Positions 11,151 to 23,620 of a stretch of 64,000 bases of DNA are shown one piece after another. How positions within the stretch are numbered: the stretch's first letter is position 1; each line of letters opens with the position of its first letter. The position numbers and the translations under genes are program-made. The stretch spans positions 47,332,232 to 47,396,231 of the forward strand of contig NC_077248.1 of the NCBI RefSeq assembly GCF_947179165.1. Direction: 5' to 3'. This stretch comes from Solanum dulcamara (lineage: Eukaryota > Streptophyta > Magnoliopsida > Solanales > Solanaceae). The notes under the pieces were generated by a model. It was not told the DNA's origin and did not search any database. It saw only the letters and a list, made by a program, of their open reading frames with translations.

Positions 11151-12590
11151 ATGCACTGATCCTCTACCTGCATTACCATTTTCCCGGCCTCTATGACCTC
11201 TCTAATTTCTTTCTTGCCCGTCTTATGGATGTCCTTTGCCATTATTACCTCTGCTTGTAGGTACCACTTTTCTATTTTGATTCTACAGGGGATCAACCAT
11301 GCAGATAGGGACAACCTCTCCTTATGTGTTCTAGCTTCCCATAATTATAATAATTACAGTCAAAGAATGGCCTGCTGCTTGGTGCAAAAGAAGCTCCCTG
11401 ACCATCCTGAGTAGGATTTTATTGTGGAGTCCCTTAGTAACCACCTATAGAAGTAGGCGTAGCTGAATGAATTAGTCGGACTGAAATTTTCAACCTACCT
11501 AAACCTCTAGAGTAGGAGCCATTAAAATTACCTACATTCTTGGGCTTCTTAATGAAAGCCTTGGCCTGCCCATTCCGTCGAACTCCTTCTACTTTCTTCA
11601 TAAAGTCTGTCATATTTTTAAAACTTTTACCTTTATAGGTCATATGGAAAAACAATACTTGTAACTCAGATTAAATCCCTTAATGAACAAAAGGATCCTA
11701 TCCTTTTTTATGGTCACCATCTTTGTAGCATATCTGGACAAGGCCTGAAACATCGCCTTAAAAGTGGCTACAGTCTTGCCGCCCTACTCAAGGGCCATAA
11801 ACTTGTCTTTCTTATGATTTATCAGAGTCCGGGGCAAATATTTCTCCAAAAACAAGGCATGTAGCTGAACCTAAGTAGGTGGGGGAAAATAGGTGATCGA
11901 TAATCCATAAAGGATTTCCAATATTGCTTAGTCGCACTTTGAAATTGAAATGACATAAACTCAACTCTATGGTGGTGTACAATGCCCAACTTGTGAAGTC
12001 TATGTTAGTAATCTAAGATGACCTCATAGGCATCCTCACTTCCAGAACCATGGAAAACGGGAGGCTTCAACTTCAAAAACTTGGTTAGTCTCTCATGCTC
12101 AATCCAGTTATCACTGGGCCCAAAAGTGGATGAAAGAAGGCATCAGTGCCTAGTGTTATATCAATATTAGGTTTTATACTAGCAACGAGATGATCAACTG
12201 GCGATTGAGAGGCTTGCACTACAGAAATGGATCCAAAGCCGACCAACCCACTCAGAGAAGTCATAATCTCCCGACCTATAGCTTGGTCCAAAGGGGGAGT
12301 TCATGCAGCCTCAACCTCTGTATCCTTCTCTAGTTCAACATCCCCTTCAATCTTAATCTGTACATTCTCTTTCACCTTAGCGTGGGGTGAGAGAGAGGCC
12401 TCTTCTCTCAGAATATTCTCATCTTGCACTTCAACCCTGGCAGTGCCACCCTTTCTCATCCTTTTCCCCATCCTCTTCCTCTACCCTACCTTGGCCACTT
12501 CCTCTAACTGTTGGCTCCTTTTCTAGCTCGTTGATTGGAGCTACTGGCCTAATATCATTGTACCCATGTTAATCATTAACGAAAAAGAGA
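11151..12590 (-). pseudogene. RE2 gag
   Basis: Minus strand. 11434-11655 encodes KVEGVRRNGQAKAF, NVGNFNGSYSRGLGR, typical of the region before the zinc knuckle in Tekay-type Gag. The knuckle itself is at about 11305-11355, CNYYNYGKLEHIRRGC, where the second Cys has become Tyr. 12085-12291 encodes an N-terminal part (LDQAIGREIMTSL). The N-terminal reading frame passes through base 12534, the point where the tandem duplication begins, and no start codon survives there. Gag would form the particle that packages element RNA. Confidence 0.72.
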
Positions 12591-12780
12591 ATAAAAGATG
12601 TTAGATGCTAATTTAGATCACTAGATACTAATTAGAATAAAGTTATAGCATGAAGGAAGAAAAAGATAGAGAGAATTTCTAAAGTACTATCGCATCTCGA
12701 CGAAAAGTACAGACGTCTCCATACTATTCTGCAAGACTCTACTAGGTTTATTTTTGTACAATGAGATCAAAAAACCTAGA

Positions 12781-12792
12781 TCTATGATACCA
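12781..12792 (-). other. RE2 primer binding site
   Basis: Reverse complement TGGTATCATAGA, 10 of 12 bases matching the plant initiator tRNA-Met complement TGGTATCAGAGC. It lies 4 bp from the inner end of the right LTR-II, as expected for a 5' LTR on the minus strand. Confidence 0.85.
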
Positions 12793-12796
12793 AATT

Positions 12797-14695
12797 TATC
12801 ACAATCCAAACTGGGTCATGATTGGCACCCACACTAACCCTCTGGTGGAAGAACCATTACTATAACCCAACTAAGAAATATTAATAAAAGACAGGCATTT
12901 AAAGATATGGAAACATGTTTCACATAATTGTTTTAAATTGATTTCCCATAAACTCAGCAAAGTTACCAAACAAGAACAAACATGTAGAAATTAACTCCTA
13001 GAACCTGAAAGTCATTGTACTAAAACTCTACTAAAGGTCTAGAGTAAGGGAATGCTCAAGAACAACATATAAAATGGTTTGAATAAAATAGTCTAAGTCT
13101 AAAGGAAAAGGACAAAAACTGAGAAGAATTTACAGTATCCTAAAAGAACAGGCTCACCCTTGAACTCTGCAAATCAATGATCTCCTAACTGGGGTTTGTT
13201 AGTAGCTGCCTGAAGATGTCTTGTACTTAGCAAATAAAGAGCAAGTGCAGTATTAGGACACCTAATGGTGTAGTGGTAGGATCACGTAGCCAGTCGAGTA
13301 AGTGAAATATATACAAGTAACCACACCATAGTAAAACAGGCATATAGAGAAACCCATTACCAAATTACCATTTCATGAGCAATATAAAGATTCACAGTTT
13401 CAATCTCAAATACAACAGTAAAAAATAGTCCTCTCATGGAACCCATACCCAAATAGTTAGTGTGCCAGTGTGACACCCGTTCCAATAGTGAGTGTGTCGG
13501 CGTGACACCCCATCCAATATATACCAGCGTGGTGTCTGATCCAATATATATCGGTATAGTACCCAATCTAATATGTACTGGCGTGGTACCCAATCCAATA
13601 TGTACCAGTGTGGTACCCAATCTAATATGTACCAGCGTGGTACCTGATCCAATATGTACCAGCATTGTACACGATCCAACAACCATAATCACAATCACAA
13701 TCAACAATGAATAGTTCACACACTCACACAATCAAGTAACATTTTCATTACATACTATTGATCACAAATAGTCATTTCATTAGGTTCATTCCATCTTTAC
13801 TTATTCATATACATGCATGCAATACTAATAATGCAGTTAAAAGGCATACATAACACATATAGAAAAATGAACCATCACCTACCTCAAAACTAAGTGTGGA
13901 TGGTCTTAAAAACCTGAGCTTTCCCCTTTCGGAGTTTCTTGGTTTGTTTTTGGTCTAAAACAAATAATTAGTGCAAAGAGAATCAATAATAATGGCCTAA
14001 TTTACCCAGATTATATACGAATACGAACTCTTGGTAAAGTTCATGATCCTATAAAACTAGGTCTTTCCCTCCATGATATTTAGGCCAGGAACCCTCGCTT
14101 ATGATAATTACCATAGATTCTAGGTTCTAAGAATTACAATACAAGATAGGGGAGTAATTAACTTACCTTTAGCGTGAGAATAAAAGGAAAATTTGAAGGA
14201 ATAGCCCAAGGTCATACTTTTTCTCTCTGAAAATGATATTGCAACAAAATAATATTTTAAGACTTTTCCCTACTTTTGTTTGCATCAGACCCACCATAGC
14301 AGACCTAGCCCACCATAGAGGGAATAATCCCACTGTGGCAGGTTGCATGGAAAAAGAGAATTCAAAATTGAGTCCAAAGATCCCATTTCTTAACACATCC
14401 TCAATCTTTGACGTTCCAAAAAAACACTTTCATGCCAAGATTAATTATGGGAGTTCTACTCGCCAAATTTAATTTTATAAAGCCGTACTGACTTCTTAAT
14501 GTCTTGGATATCAACCTAAATGATCAAAACAATAATTTATTCCCTCATATATTAATTGGATTACTTTAGACCTCACTTGACTTAAATTTCTTCCAAGTCT
14601 GGCCTAAGCTCGAAATTTCCAAGTTACTAATAAATTTTCTAGCTCGAATTCCTTCCACATTGGCCTATCCATAATGACGTGAACATGTATTTACA
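12797..14695 (-). repeat. RE2 right (5') LTR-II, 1899 bp
   Basis: Begins TATCACAATCC (decayed from TGTCATGATCC, as at 2642) directly after the primer site and ends TGTATTTACA at 14695, followed by the AAAAG target copy. Colinear with the split left LTR. Contains an eight-unit 27-bp minisatellite at 13471-13680. The 124-codon ORF at 13357-13731 and the 84-codon ORF opposite it are translations of that minisatellite, not genes. Confidence 0.88.
13471..13680. repeat. 27-bp minisatellite in right LTR-II (about 8 units)
   Basis: Units such as GGTACCCAATCTAATATGTA- followed by CCAGCGT repeat with an exact 27-bp period in the central copies, more degenerate toward 13471. Because 27 is a multiple of three, all units stay in one frame, which creates long open frames on both strands with a 9-residue repeat. 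Confidence 0.9.
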
Positions 14696-14700
14696 AAAAG

Positions 14701-15125
14701 TACTTAAAGACTCAAATAAGCTAGAGAACTTCTTTTGTATCTCCTTGTCGGGCTCCTTGGTAGCCTCGGTTATAGGACGATGATTCCAATGGACCTTAAC
14801 AATAGTAATGGCTCTAGAATGCAAGAGCCACACATGTTTGGGTAGAATAATAATTCACTCCTCTACTAAGGTTAGACGATCATCTAATTCAACTAAATCA
14901 TACTGGAGCACATGAGACTCATTTGGAACATACAACATAGCATCGAAACATGAAAAACTGGATGGATACCTGAGAATGCTGAATGTAAGGCTAATTCATA
15001 GACGACATCTCCAGCTATCCTCAAAATCTTAAAAGACTCTATATACTTAGGGCTAATCTTTCCCTGTCTCCATAATCATATTATTCCCTTCATGGGTGAT
15101 GCTCTAAGGAATACCCAATCACCAA
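14701..15125 (-). pseudogene. RE1 pol: chromodomain tail and GPF/Y module
   Basis: Minus-strand translation near 14701-14830 reads SRAITIVKVHWNHRPITEAT then KKFSSLFESLSTF, the chromodomain-like C-terminus. It stops abruptly where RE2 is inserted; the last codons and the stop are at 2633-2641. 15000-15120 encodes HPMKGII, RQGKISPKYIESFKIL and DVVYELAL, the GPF/Y module. Stops and frameshifts are present. Confidence 0.78.
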
Positions 15126-15960
15126 CTAAATATCTGAAAGGTCGGCGCCTATGATTAATATAACTCCGGTTCTTACTCTGAGTTGTCTTGAGCCTATCTT
15201 AAATACCCTTACATGATCTAACGCCTCCTGAAGTAAGTCTATACTATGTGACTTAGGCTCCGTTGACTCAAACCAAACAAAAGAAGATAAATAATGCCTA
15301 CCATATAAAGCCTTGAACGGTGCCATCAGAGTACTAGAGTGGTAGCTGTTGTTGTACGCAAACTCTGTAAAAGGAAAGAATTGGTTCCATTGACATCCAA
15401 AATACAAAACACAGGCCCACAACATATCCTCAATACTTGAATAGTGTGCTCTTACTGACCATTAATTTATGGGTGAAAATTTGTACTAAGGTTGATACGG
15501 GTGCCCAACTCTTCCTAAAAGGTCCTCCAAAAGCTTAAAGTGAACTGTGAACCTCAGTGTGAGAGGATAGATATAGGCACACCATGAAAATGAAACACCT
15601 CCTGAATATAGATACCAATAAATCTCTAAGTTCTGAATGAATACTGAATGGGATGGAAGTATGCTAACTTGGTCAATCGATCAACGATGACCCAGATAAT
15701 GTCAATACCTTTATGAGTTCTAGGCAAACCCACAAAAAAGTGCATGGTTATACACTCCTACTTCCACTCTAGAATAGGAAATCTATGAAACTCACCATAA
15801 GGCCTCAAATGCTCTACCTTCACCTTTTAGCAACACAAACAATGGTATAGATAGTCAAAAATCTCTCTCCTTATACTGCTCCACCAATAGTGTTGCCTCA
15901 AGTCATAATACATCTTAGCCATGCCTGGATGGATAGAATACCTAGAATTATGAGCCTTAC
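15126..15960 (-). pseudogene. RE1 pol: integrase, catalytic Asp residues lost
   Basis: Minus strand. 15860-15960 carries the H2C2 module (GMAKMYYDLRQHYWW ... HCLCC). The core reads LEWKWECITMHFFMGLPR: the first catalytic Asp of the usual TMDF is His. Next come WVIVDRLTKLAYFHP and then ISILSHTEVHSSL, where the second catalytic Asp is also His. 15126-15425 encodes the C-terminal part of the core, with FTEFAYNNSYHSSTLMAPF and ALYGRHY. The enzyme would join element DNA to the chromosome; this copy cannot. The same replacements occur in the second copy, so they predate the duplication. Confidence 0.82.
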
Positions 15961-17480
15961 TAAGGATCAACTGAATCAAACATCAAACTCTCATCACACA
16001 AATACACCCATCAAATCTCAAAACCTTATCTGAATCAAAGTTAGCCTAACTGGCATCCCCTCCTAATACTACCACAGATCTGATCTAACAGAGATGACTG
16101 AACTCCCACATAGGCTAAAACCTTATTAGAATATAAAATATCAAGTCAAATCATCCTTTTGGATAAACACTAAATGTCTAAAGTCAAAGAAAACTCCATA
16201 CAAGAAAGAAAGGCTAGACTGCCTATACTCACCACCTTTTAGCTCTAGGCATCCACTACTACATTCGCTTATCCTAGGTGGTAGAGAATAGAGAGGTCAT
16301 AATCCTTTCAGGAGCTTAATCCAATTGTGATGCCTCAAATTAAGGTCCCTCTAGACTATAATGTACTAAGGACTCTTGTGATCAGTGTAGATCTCATAAT
16401 GAACTCATACATGTAGTGCCTCCAAATCTTCAAGTCAAAAACTACCACTACCAATTCCAAGTCATGAGTGATGTAGTTTTTCACATGCAACTTAAGATGC
16501 CTCCACACTGAATCAATACACAACTCAAACCAACATCGTATGCATCACAATATACTAGGAAGCCTTTACCCTCAACTAAAAGAGGCAATATAGGAGAGGG
16601 GTTAAGCAACTCCTTGATCCTCTGAAAGCTTAACTCACACTCCTCAAACCACTAGAATGGAATATCAAGGTGAGTCAACTGAGTTAGAAGCACTACGGTA
16701 GTAGAGAAACTATCTACAAATTGTTTGTAGTATCCTAATAGCATAATGAAACTCCAAAGGTGAGTAATAGAAGTAGGCCTAGCCCAGTATCGAATATCCT
16801 TAATCTTTTCCTAATATTCCATGATTCCATTATTGGAAATTGCATTCCCCAAAAATGCAACAGACTCAAGACAAAACTCACACTTTGAGAAATTGACATA
16901 AAGTCACTGATCTCTCAAAGTTTGGAGCACATTCCTCAAATATTGCTCCTTCTCAATCTGACTTTGTGAATATACCAATATATCATCAATTAAGAGTATG
17001 ATGAAGGAATTATTGTATGGCCTAAATACACGAGTCATCAATTCCATTAAGGGAGTAGAGACATTAGTCACCCTAAATAGATATCACTAAGAACTTATAC
17101 TGTCCGTAACGATTCCAAAATATTGTCATTGGGGGTGTTTGCGGTCTAATCATCAGTTGAGGGTAACCGAATCTCAAATCAATCTTATAAAATACTATAC
17201 CCTAAAGTAGATCAAATAGGTTATCAATGTGAGGCATAGGGAAATAGCTTTTCACCATAAACTTGTTTAACTCCTGTAGTTAATGCACATCCTCATAGTC
17301 CTATCCTTCTTCTTCAAAAATAGAATATGAACATCCCATGGTGATACAATCAGTCAAATGAACCCCTTAACCGAGATGTTTTAAAGCTAAAAATTGAGCT
17401 CCTTGAGTCTGTGGGGGCATCCGATAAGGTGGAATAGATATAGGATGGGTGCCGACTCTAAGTCTATAGAAAAATCAATA
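15961..17480 (-). pseudogene. RE1 pol: reverse transcriptase and RNase H
   Basis: Minus strand. The RT catalytic box at about 16960-17010 reads FIILLIDDILVYSQSQIEKE, with both Asp residues intact. Upstream blocks (about 17050-17300) hold decayed [19 protein letters not shown] and PLPRIDDLF-type motifs. RNase H at about 16350-16560 is badly frameshifted but keeps the CDAS..GLSCVLMQ block. The 15961-16350 stretch is the RNase H to integrase connection, without a clear motif. There are many stops. Confidence 0.75.
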
Positions 17481-17499
17481 TCATGCACTAAGGGAAGGA

Positions 17500-18050
17500 T
17501 AGGAAGGTCTGTGGAAAACACATCCACAAATTCTTGAACAATATTGACTAAATCAATTAAAGCACTCTCCCTACTAATATTTTACACATAGGCCAAATAA
17601 GCTAGGCAACTGGAAGCAACTAACACACGAGCCCAAAGAAAAGAGATAATCCAAGTCGGTGTGCGACTATAAGAACCATACCACAACACCAAAGGACTGT
17701 CAGGTATGGCTAAAGTTATGATCTTAGAATAACAATCCAAGACCATTTGGTAGGGAGATAACCAATCTATGTAGAATAATATAAAAATCTAACATGTGTA
17801 GTAAGATAAGATCAGCTCGAGTGTCATACCCTTGGTAGTCACTAAGCAAGATCAAAACACATGATTCACTACTAAAGATGCATTCATCAGGGTTAAAACA
17901 TGCACTAGCTATCCCAAAGGCTCCGAGCACTAACCCAACTGAGAAGCATAATAAACAGATACATACTAAAATGTAGAATTCGAATCAAAGAAGGTTGAGA
18001 TAGGATGATGGCATAAGATAATCATACCTATGATTACATCGTCTGATGCC
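17500..18050 (-). pseudogene. RE1 pol: protease and linker
   Basis: Minus strand. Reads GYDTRADLILLHMLDFYIIL in one frame and, after a shift, GMDWLSPYQMVLDC (clear in the second copy at 42113-42301). This is the conserved end of the retropepsin and the start of the linker, followed by TWIISFLWVRVLVASSCLAY. The active site at about 17960-18000 reads FFDSNSTF: the Gly of the DSG/DTG triad has become Asn, followed by a stop. The protease is inactive. Confidence 0.72.
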
Positions 18051-18500
18051 TCAGCCTCCACCCTCATTGGAGCTGCTTAGAAATAGCCCTGGTTGCCTCT
18101 ACCATGTGTGTTTGATCTACCACCTGAACTTTCTCCCCAAGACCCATATGGAGCACCTTGTTGACCATCTCTTAGGGAGGAGGGATATCTAGACCTATGG
18201 TCTAGCTCATCGCAGTTATAACAACCTGAGAAGAATGACCTACATGATAATGACCATCACAACCTACAAAACCCGAATATGATCCTAGACCATCTTGTCG
18301 GTGCTGACTAACCTCTTAAGCATGCAGTGTCGCCTGAATAGGCCGACTATATTAGCCCTGTTAAAAATAATGATGGGGCCTATCATAAGAGTCCTTACCC
18401 TTTAACTAAGACCTACTATAGATTCCAGTATATTGTTCGTTCTTGTTACTTCCCTCTTCGTCCCCATGATATATATTCTCCATGATACGAACATGATCAA
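18051..18500 (-). pseudogene. RE1 gag, C-terminal part with zinc knuckle
   Basis: Minus strand. The nucleic-acid-binding region reads SGCYNCDELDHRSRYPS at about 18183-18229, a CX2CX4H knuckle whose last Cys is Tyr. Upstream on the coding strand are DSYDRPHHYF and RPIQATLHA, common in this Gag type, then VRIMENIYHGDEEGSNK next to the RE3 insertion. The gene continues at 25694 on the other side of RE3; removing RE3 and one ATCAA rejoins it. Several stops. Confidence 0.75.
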
Positions 18501-20617
18501 TGTCATGCCATGAGTCTACACTCTAAGCATGGTCGATACTCAAAAACTACTGCTGGTTCTCAAGAGAATCCTTGGCTTGGCTAACTACTCAGTAGAAGAC
18601 TCAACTCAATTAAGATGCTTTAACAATGATGGGCATACAAGCAAAATGAATGCGACTTCACAAATTTAGTCTCAAATGCTCAATGTATAGATAAAGGAAT
18701 GCTGTATAACATAATATCTGAAACTGAAAATATAATCAATACTTAGTCTATGTCTAGTCTATGAAGCCTCTAACTGACTCTGAGTAGGTACCAGGATAAC
18801 CGTATGGCTACCTCAAAGGACTAATAAAATAAAGACTAAATAATCAAAAGAGTTCTTCTGAATGCAAAGATGTCTCACTAAAAGATGGAAGGAAACTAAT
18901 CGACAATGATGCTCCTGCTGAGGAACTCTATAACCTATATTGACATCATAAAATGATGCAGTATCGAATGGCATCAGTACATGGAATGTATGGTATGTAA
19001 AATAAATGAAATGAACCTTACTCTAGAATACTCAATGGAATCAATATTGAATTAACATAACTCAATAAAGCATGCAATATAATAATAAGACAATGCTTTA
19101 CAAAATATAAATAGTGAATACAATTCAACTTTAAATAATATTTACTCTCTGGAGAGTTTCTCTAACCAACAACCATCACTAAAAGCATCATGATGATACA
19201 ACAAACTGTTGTCTCTACCACAACCATCCAATACCTTGGTAGTGTAAGGGACACAATCTCATATTTTCTCAACTTATTATTTTTGTTTGAAATAGTTATA
19301 CTCTCAACTCAGTGAATGCATTTAAAACATAGATTTGGTTTCTTAACTCAATCTCAAAATAAATGTGTAAAGTCTAACGCATTAGACCTGATCATGCTCA
19401 AAATCAGTGAATGAATGACCTCAACTCAAATAATATATATGATGCTCAAAACCCCTTTCTAAATTAAGATATGCAATTTAATTGTTTTTTAAACTCAAAA
19501 AAATGCATAGAATTAACTAATGCAAATACTCAATTATGGTTCATGCAAATGCAAACTTGAAAAATAATTTTAAGAACTTAAACTAATACGAATAATCTCA
19601 ATATCAATAAATATACAGGGAACTCAAAAAAAGATTTCATAATTAACTCAAGAACTCAATATAATGGGATTACAACTCAAACTCAAACTCATATCGACTC
19701 AATGTAAATGTAGGGGAAAAGGATGAACATATTTAAATATTATGATTAGCCTTAAATACCTGGAATATCAATGACCTAAGTAAAACTCAAAGAACTTCAT
19801 TCAAAATGCTTGAACCCTAGCCGTTTCTCCTCTCTAATCCTTGCTCTCAAAATATTCTAAGTGTTAAGGAGAGAAAAGGCGCGTAGAGTACTGATAAGGG
19901 ACATATTTTAGTCCCAAAAAATTAGGGTTTTAGTTGTGGAAGTGTGGAAAAAGACAATTATACCCTTCATTAAAACTACTTTAGGGTCGCCAATGGGTCA
20001 ACCTTTGGACTGTAGGAACTTCTACTGACTGTAGAAGACCAGTCGTAGAGTTTGGCTTCAAAAAATGGGACCTAATAAAACTAGTATTAAGGGTCTATAA
20101 ACACCCTACTATAGATCATGGGAACTTATATGAGTTGTATAAGGTGCTCGTGGAAGTGTGCAGGGCTTCTAAGGGTTGCAGGTCTATGGACCCTCCTATG
20201 GGTGATAGACTGCCCTACGGGTTATAGACCCAACTTGTTGAATGATGGTGCATATTCCACTAACTACTAAAATGTGACACTTGGGTCTATGGGGTTACTC
20301 TATGGGTCTAAGGTCTTATATGGGTTTTTTACATGGGATCGTAGAATAGTTCTAACACAGGGCTTGGGGACCTCTTCTATGGGCATCTCCTATAGTCCGT
20401 AGAAACTTCTATGGGCCACAGAAGCCACTTGTACAAGAGTCCTAAGTCTTTGAAAATTTCACCAAGTCTTGGGAGATCCTATGAATCCCACCTACAACTT
20501 ATACAACCTTCAATGGGTCATAGGTTCCCACTCATTGCCACTGGACAGTGCATTTGCACTCATATTTTTCTGGGCACCTCGGGACTGATCTAATTTAGAA
20601 TAGTATGGGGTGTTACA
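18501..20617 (-). repeat. RE3 3' LTR (LTR-III), 2117 bp
   Basis: Begins TGTCATGCCATGAG and ends GGGGTGTTACA; on the coding strand it starts TGTAACACCCC and ends GGCATGACA. Homologous to 43032-45147, to the truncated copies at 28257-29716 and 31557-32305, and to the complete RE4 LTR at 56131-58382. The part 19980-20600 is rich in repeated short words around CTATGGGTC and GTAGAAACTTCTA. Small ORFs in it are not genes. Confidence 0.88.
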
Positions 20618-20759
20618 ATATCTTCCTCTTGGGATCATCAATTCTCAAATGATGATCAATCTAAGAATTTACTCTGGGCAAATGCAATGCAAGAAATCAA
20701 AGATTCAAAACTCATGAATAAGTACTCAAATACTCAAGAAGTGAATGAACTCTAAGAAA

Positions 20760-22080
20760 GGAATATGAATATTACCATCAACATCAACACTACGAGGAAC
20801 AAATAGATGTGGGTACTTGGCTTTCATATCCTCTTTGGATTCCCATGTAGCCTCTTTAACAAACTTATTTCTCTACAAGACTTTGACTGAAGTGGCCTCT
20901 TTGGTCCTCACTTTGCAAACTTTACTATCAAGAATTTGAACATGAATCTCCTCATAGGACAAGCTATCTTCCACACAAATATTTTCTATAGGAAGGATGA
21001 GTCAAGGATTTCCTAAACACTTCTTAAGTAATGAAATATAGAACACAGAATGAATGACCGCTAACTCTGATGGTAGCTCTAATTCATAAGTTCTATTACC
21101 AACTATAATCTGGTAAGGACAAATGTAACGGGGAATAATCTTCCCTTTCTTCCCAAATCTTATAACATCTTTCATGGGTGAAACTTTTAAATACACCCAA
21201 TTAGTCACCTCAAATTCTAAGTCCCTTCTCCTAACATATGTGTAGGACTTTTGGCAACTTTGTATAGTTTTGAACCTGTTTTGAATATTTATTCACTCTT
21301 TCCATAGCTTGATAAACTAAGTCTTACCGTATCAACTCATCTTCACCAACCTCGAACCAACTAATTGGTGATTTACATCTCCTACCATAAAGAGCTTCAT
21401 AAGTAGCCATATGAATACTCAAATGAAAACTATTATTATAAGCAAATTCAGTAAGAGACAAATGGTCATCCCAATCATCTTTGAAACCAATGACACAACC
21501 TCTCAACATGTCTTCAAGAGTATGAATCGTATGCTCTTCTTGACTATCTGTCTAAGAATGGAAAGTATTATTAAGATTTACCTTTGAACCTAAACCTCTC
21601 TAACATGACTTTCAAAACTAGGCAGTGAATTAAGCACCTCCATATAAGATAACAGAAAAGGGAACTCCATGAAGTCAGAGTATCTCACATATGTACAATC
21701 TGGCATAATCTTTTGCTGAATTTGAAGTCTTAACAGGCAAAAAATGGGCTGATTTGGTCATCCAATCCATAATAACCCAAATTAAGTCATGTTATTTGCG
21801 AGATCGAGATAAAACTATAATAAAGTCCATATTGATCATCTCCCACTTTTACTCTGGCAAATCTATATTCTGAGCTACACTACAAGGACTTTGATTGTTA
21901 TTTTGACATGTTGGCAATTCAGGCACTTAGAACTAGTGTCTGCTATGTCTCTTTTCATACCATTCGACCAATTGACTTCTCTAGAGTCATGGTACATTTT
22001 GGTGGAAATAGATGAATCAAATATCTGCAGTTGTGGGCCTCGACTATGATTTTGTATCAGAGACAATCAACACTCAGAAC
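20760..22080 (-). pseudogene. RE3 pol: integrase, GPF/Y and chromodomain
   Basis: Minus strand. 21875-22066 carries the zinc module (STKMYHDSREVNWSNGMKR ... SSKCLNCQHVK). 21650-21850 is the core with KWEMINMDFI (first Asp kept) and WVIMDWMTKSAHFLPVKT. 21324-21509 gives LTEFAYNNSFHLSIHMATY and ALYGRRCKSPISWFEVGE. 21002-21208 is the GPF/Y module with RFGKKGKIIPRYICPYQI and YELELPSELAVIHSVF. 20800-21000 encodes SLSYEEIHVQILD, KVCKVRTKEATSVKV, a stop, then FVKEATWESKEDM, the chromodomain tail. 20618-20759 between pol and LTR has no clear signal. Confidence 0.85.
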
Positions 22081-23620
22081 ACAAAGTCTACCTTGATACC
22101 TCAACACACCACTCCCTCTTTGGTAAAAAGCCATCACCTTTTGCTTGTGAACATCTTCCTTCAACTGAAGTAGAATTAGTCTTAGTCTTGACTTTGCTTC
22201 ACCTCTACCACTAGAGAAGACTCAACCCCATTCTGAACTATGACATCACCTGCATATTATTCCCCAAGGAGAACTCCTAAAGGTGTAAGTCTATGCTATT
22301 CCCTATCTAACTCATTCTTTTCTTCCACAACATGGGCAGTACTTCACATGGAAAACTTGCTCAGAGCATCAACAGCAACAATAGCTTTACTTAAATTATA
22401 AAGAATGCTCATATTATAATCATTAAGCAACTCAATCTATCTCCCCTGCCTCAGATTCAACTCTTTCTGGGTAAACACATATTGTAGTCTCTTGTGATCA
22501 GTGAACACATCTACATACATGTCATAGAGATTAAGATGCCATATGTTGAAAGCAAATACTACAACTGCTAACTCTAGATTATGAGTCAGATAATTCCTCT
22601 CATAGATCTGAAGCTTCCTGGAAGCATAAGCTATGACTTTACCTATATTCATTAATACACAAACCAATCCAACTCTAGATGTATTTCAATAGATAACAAA
22701 ACCATATGTTTTCTCGGGTAGAGAAAACATTACACCAATAGTCAAACTGGTTTTCAACTCTTGGAAACTTTTCTCATAATCATCAAACCATTGTAACTTA
22801 GTTTTCTTTTGAGTCAACTTAGTCAATGGAGATAATATGGATGAAAATCCCTCAATAAACTACCTATATTAACTGGGAAAATCCAAGAAACTACTTATGT
22901 CAATTGGGGATGTGGGTCTTGGCCATTTCTTTACTGCCTCAATTTTTCTATGAATCAACTCGGATACCTTCACCACAAATACTGTGGTCTAGGAATTCCA
23001 CAGATTCAAGAAAAAACTCACATTTAGAAAACTTATATACAACTCCCTATCCTTAAGAGTTGGAGAACAATTCTGAGATGATTGACATATTCCTCCTGGT
23101 GTCTAGAATAGATCATGATGTCATTGATAAAATGTTAACAAACATATCTATATACTGCTTAAACAATCTATTCATGAGTTCTAATATTGCTATATGGTTG
23201 TTAGTTAAGCCAAAAGAAATAACAAGAAACTCATAATGGCCATATCTAGTTTGGAATGTTGTGTTCGTAATATCACTTTCTCTCACTTTCAACTGATGAT
23301 AGACTGATTTGAGGTCTATCTTAGAGAAGCAAGTGGCACCCTAAAGTTGGTTAAACTAGTCATTAATTCTTGAAAGAGGGTACTTATTCTTTATGGTAAC
23401 CTTGTTCAACTGACGGTAGTTAGTGCACATTTTTAGGGAATCATCTTTCTTGTGCACAAATAAGACAAGAGTGCCCCAAGGTCAGAAACCCAAGCTAATG
23501 AATCCCTTATTAATGAGACATGTTAATTATTTTTTGAATTTGTTTTAACATGGATAAAGCCATCCTAGATGGAAGAATAGAGATAGGGTGCATATTGGGA
23601 TAAACATCTATTCCAAACAT
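22081..23620 (-). pseudogene. RE3 pol: reverse transcriptase and RNase H
   Basis: Minus strand. RNase H at 22437-22667 reads [38 protein letters not shown] and [19 protein letters not shown]. The RT core lies at 22700-23560; near 23290-23420 the order of motifs is that of gypsy RT, with frameshifts. The catalytic box at about 23100-23140 reads FINDIMIYS after a frameshift, so the first Asp of the usual FIDD is Asn. 22081-22436 is the connection region with only weak similarity. Inactive. Confidence 0.8.

Larger units (their letters stand above)
2642..14695 (-). mobile_element. RE2: complete but dead chromovirus nested in RE1
   Basis: Left LTR-II 2642-3969 plus 7074-7607 (interrupted by a solo LTR), internal region 7608-12796, right LTR-II 12797-14695. 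The summed left LTR (about 1862 bp) agrees with the right LTR (1899 bp). The LTR pair is about 83% identical by eye in the first 110 bp, so this is an old insertion. The LTR begins TGTAAATACATG on the coding strand. Flanks AGAAG (2637-2641) and AAAAG (14696-14700) are the likely target duplication. Coding parts run gag, PR, RT, RNase H, IN, chromodomain from right to left, with many frameshifts and stops. RE2 sits within a few codons of the end of RE1 pol. Confidence 0.85.

Noticed and set aside
13471..13680. CRISPR-like array of regular short repeats
   Set aside because: Units are contiguous 27-bp tandem copies without unique spacers, inside a plant LTR. It is a minisatellite.
13357..13731. 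124-codon ORF, conserved in both copies, as a possible gene
   Set aside because: Its 9-residue repeat is the translation of the 27-bp minisatellite, the opposite strand is also open, and conservation reflects the recent duplication.
12797..14695. 3' LTR of RE1
   Set aside because: It has a primer binding site on its left and matches the left LTR of RE2, so it is the 5' LTR of RE2; the RE1 LTR family is different (1-2592, 26779 onward).
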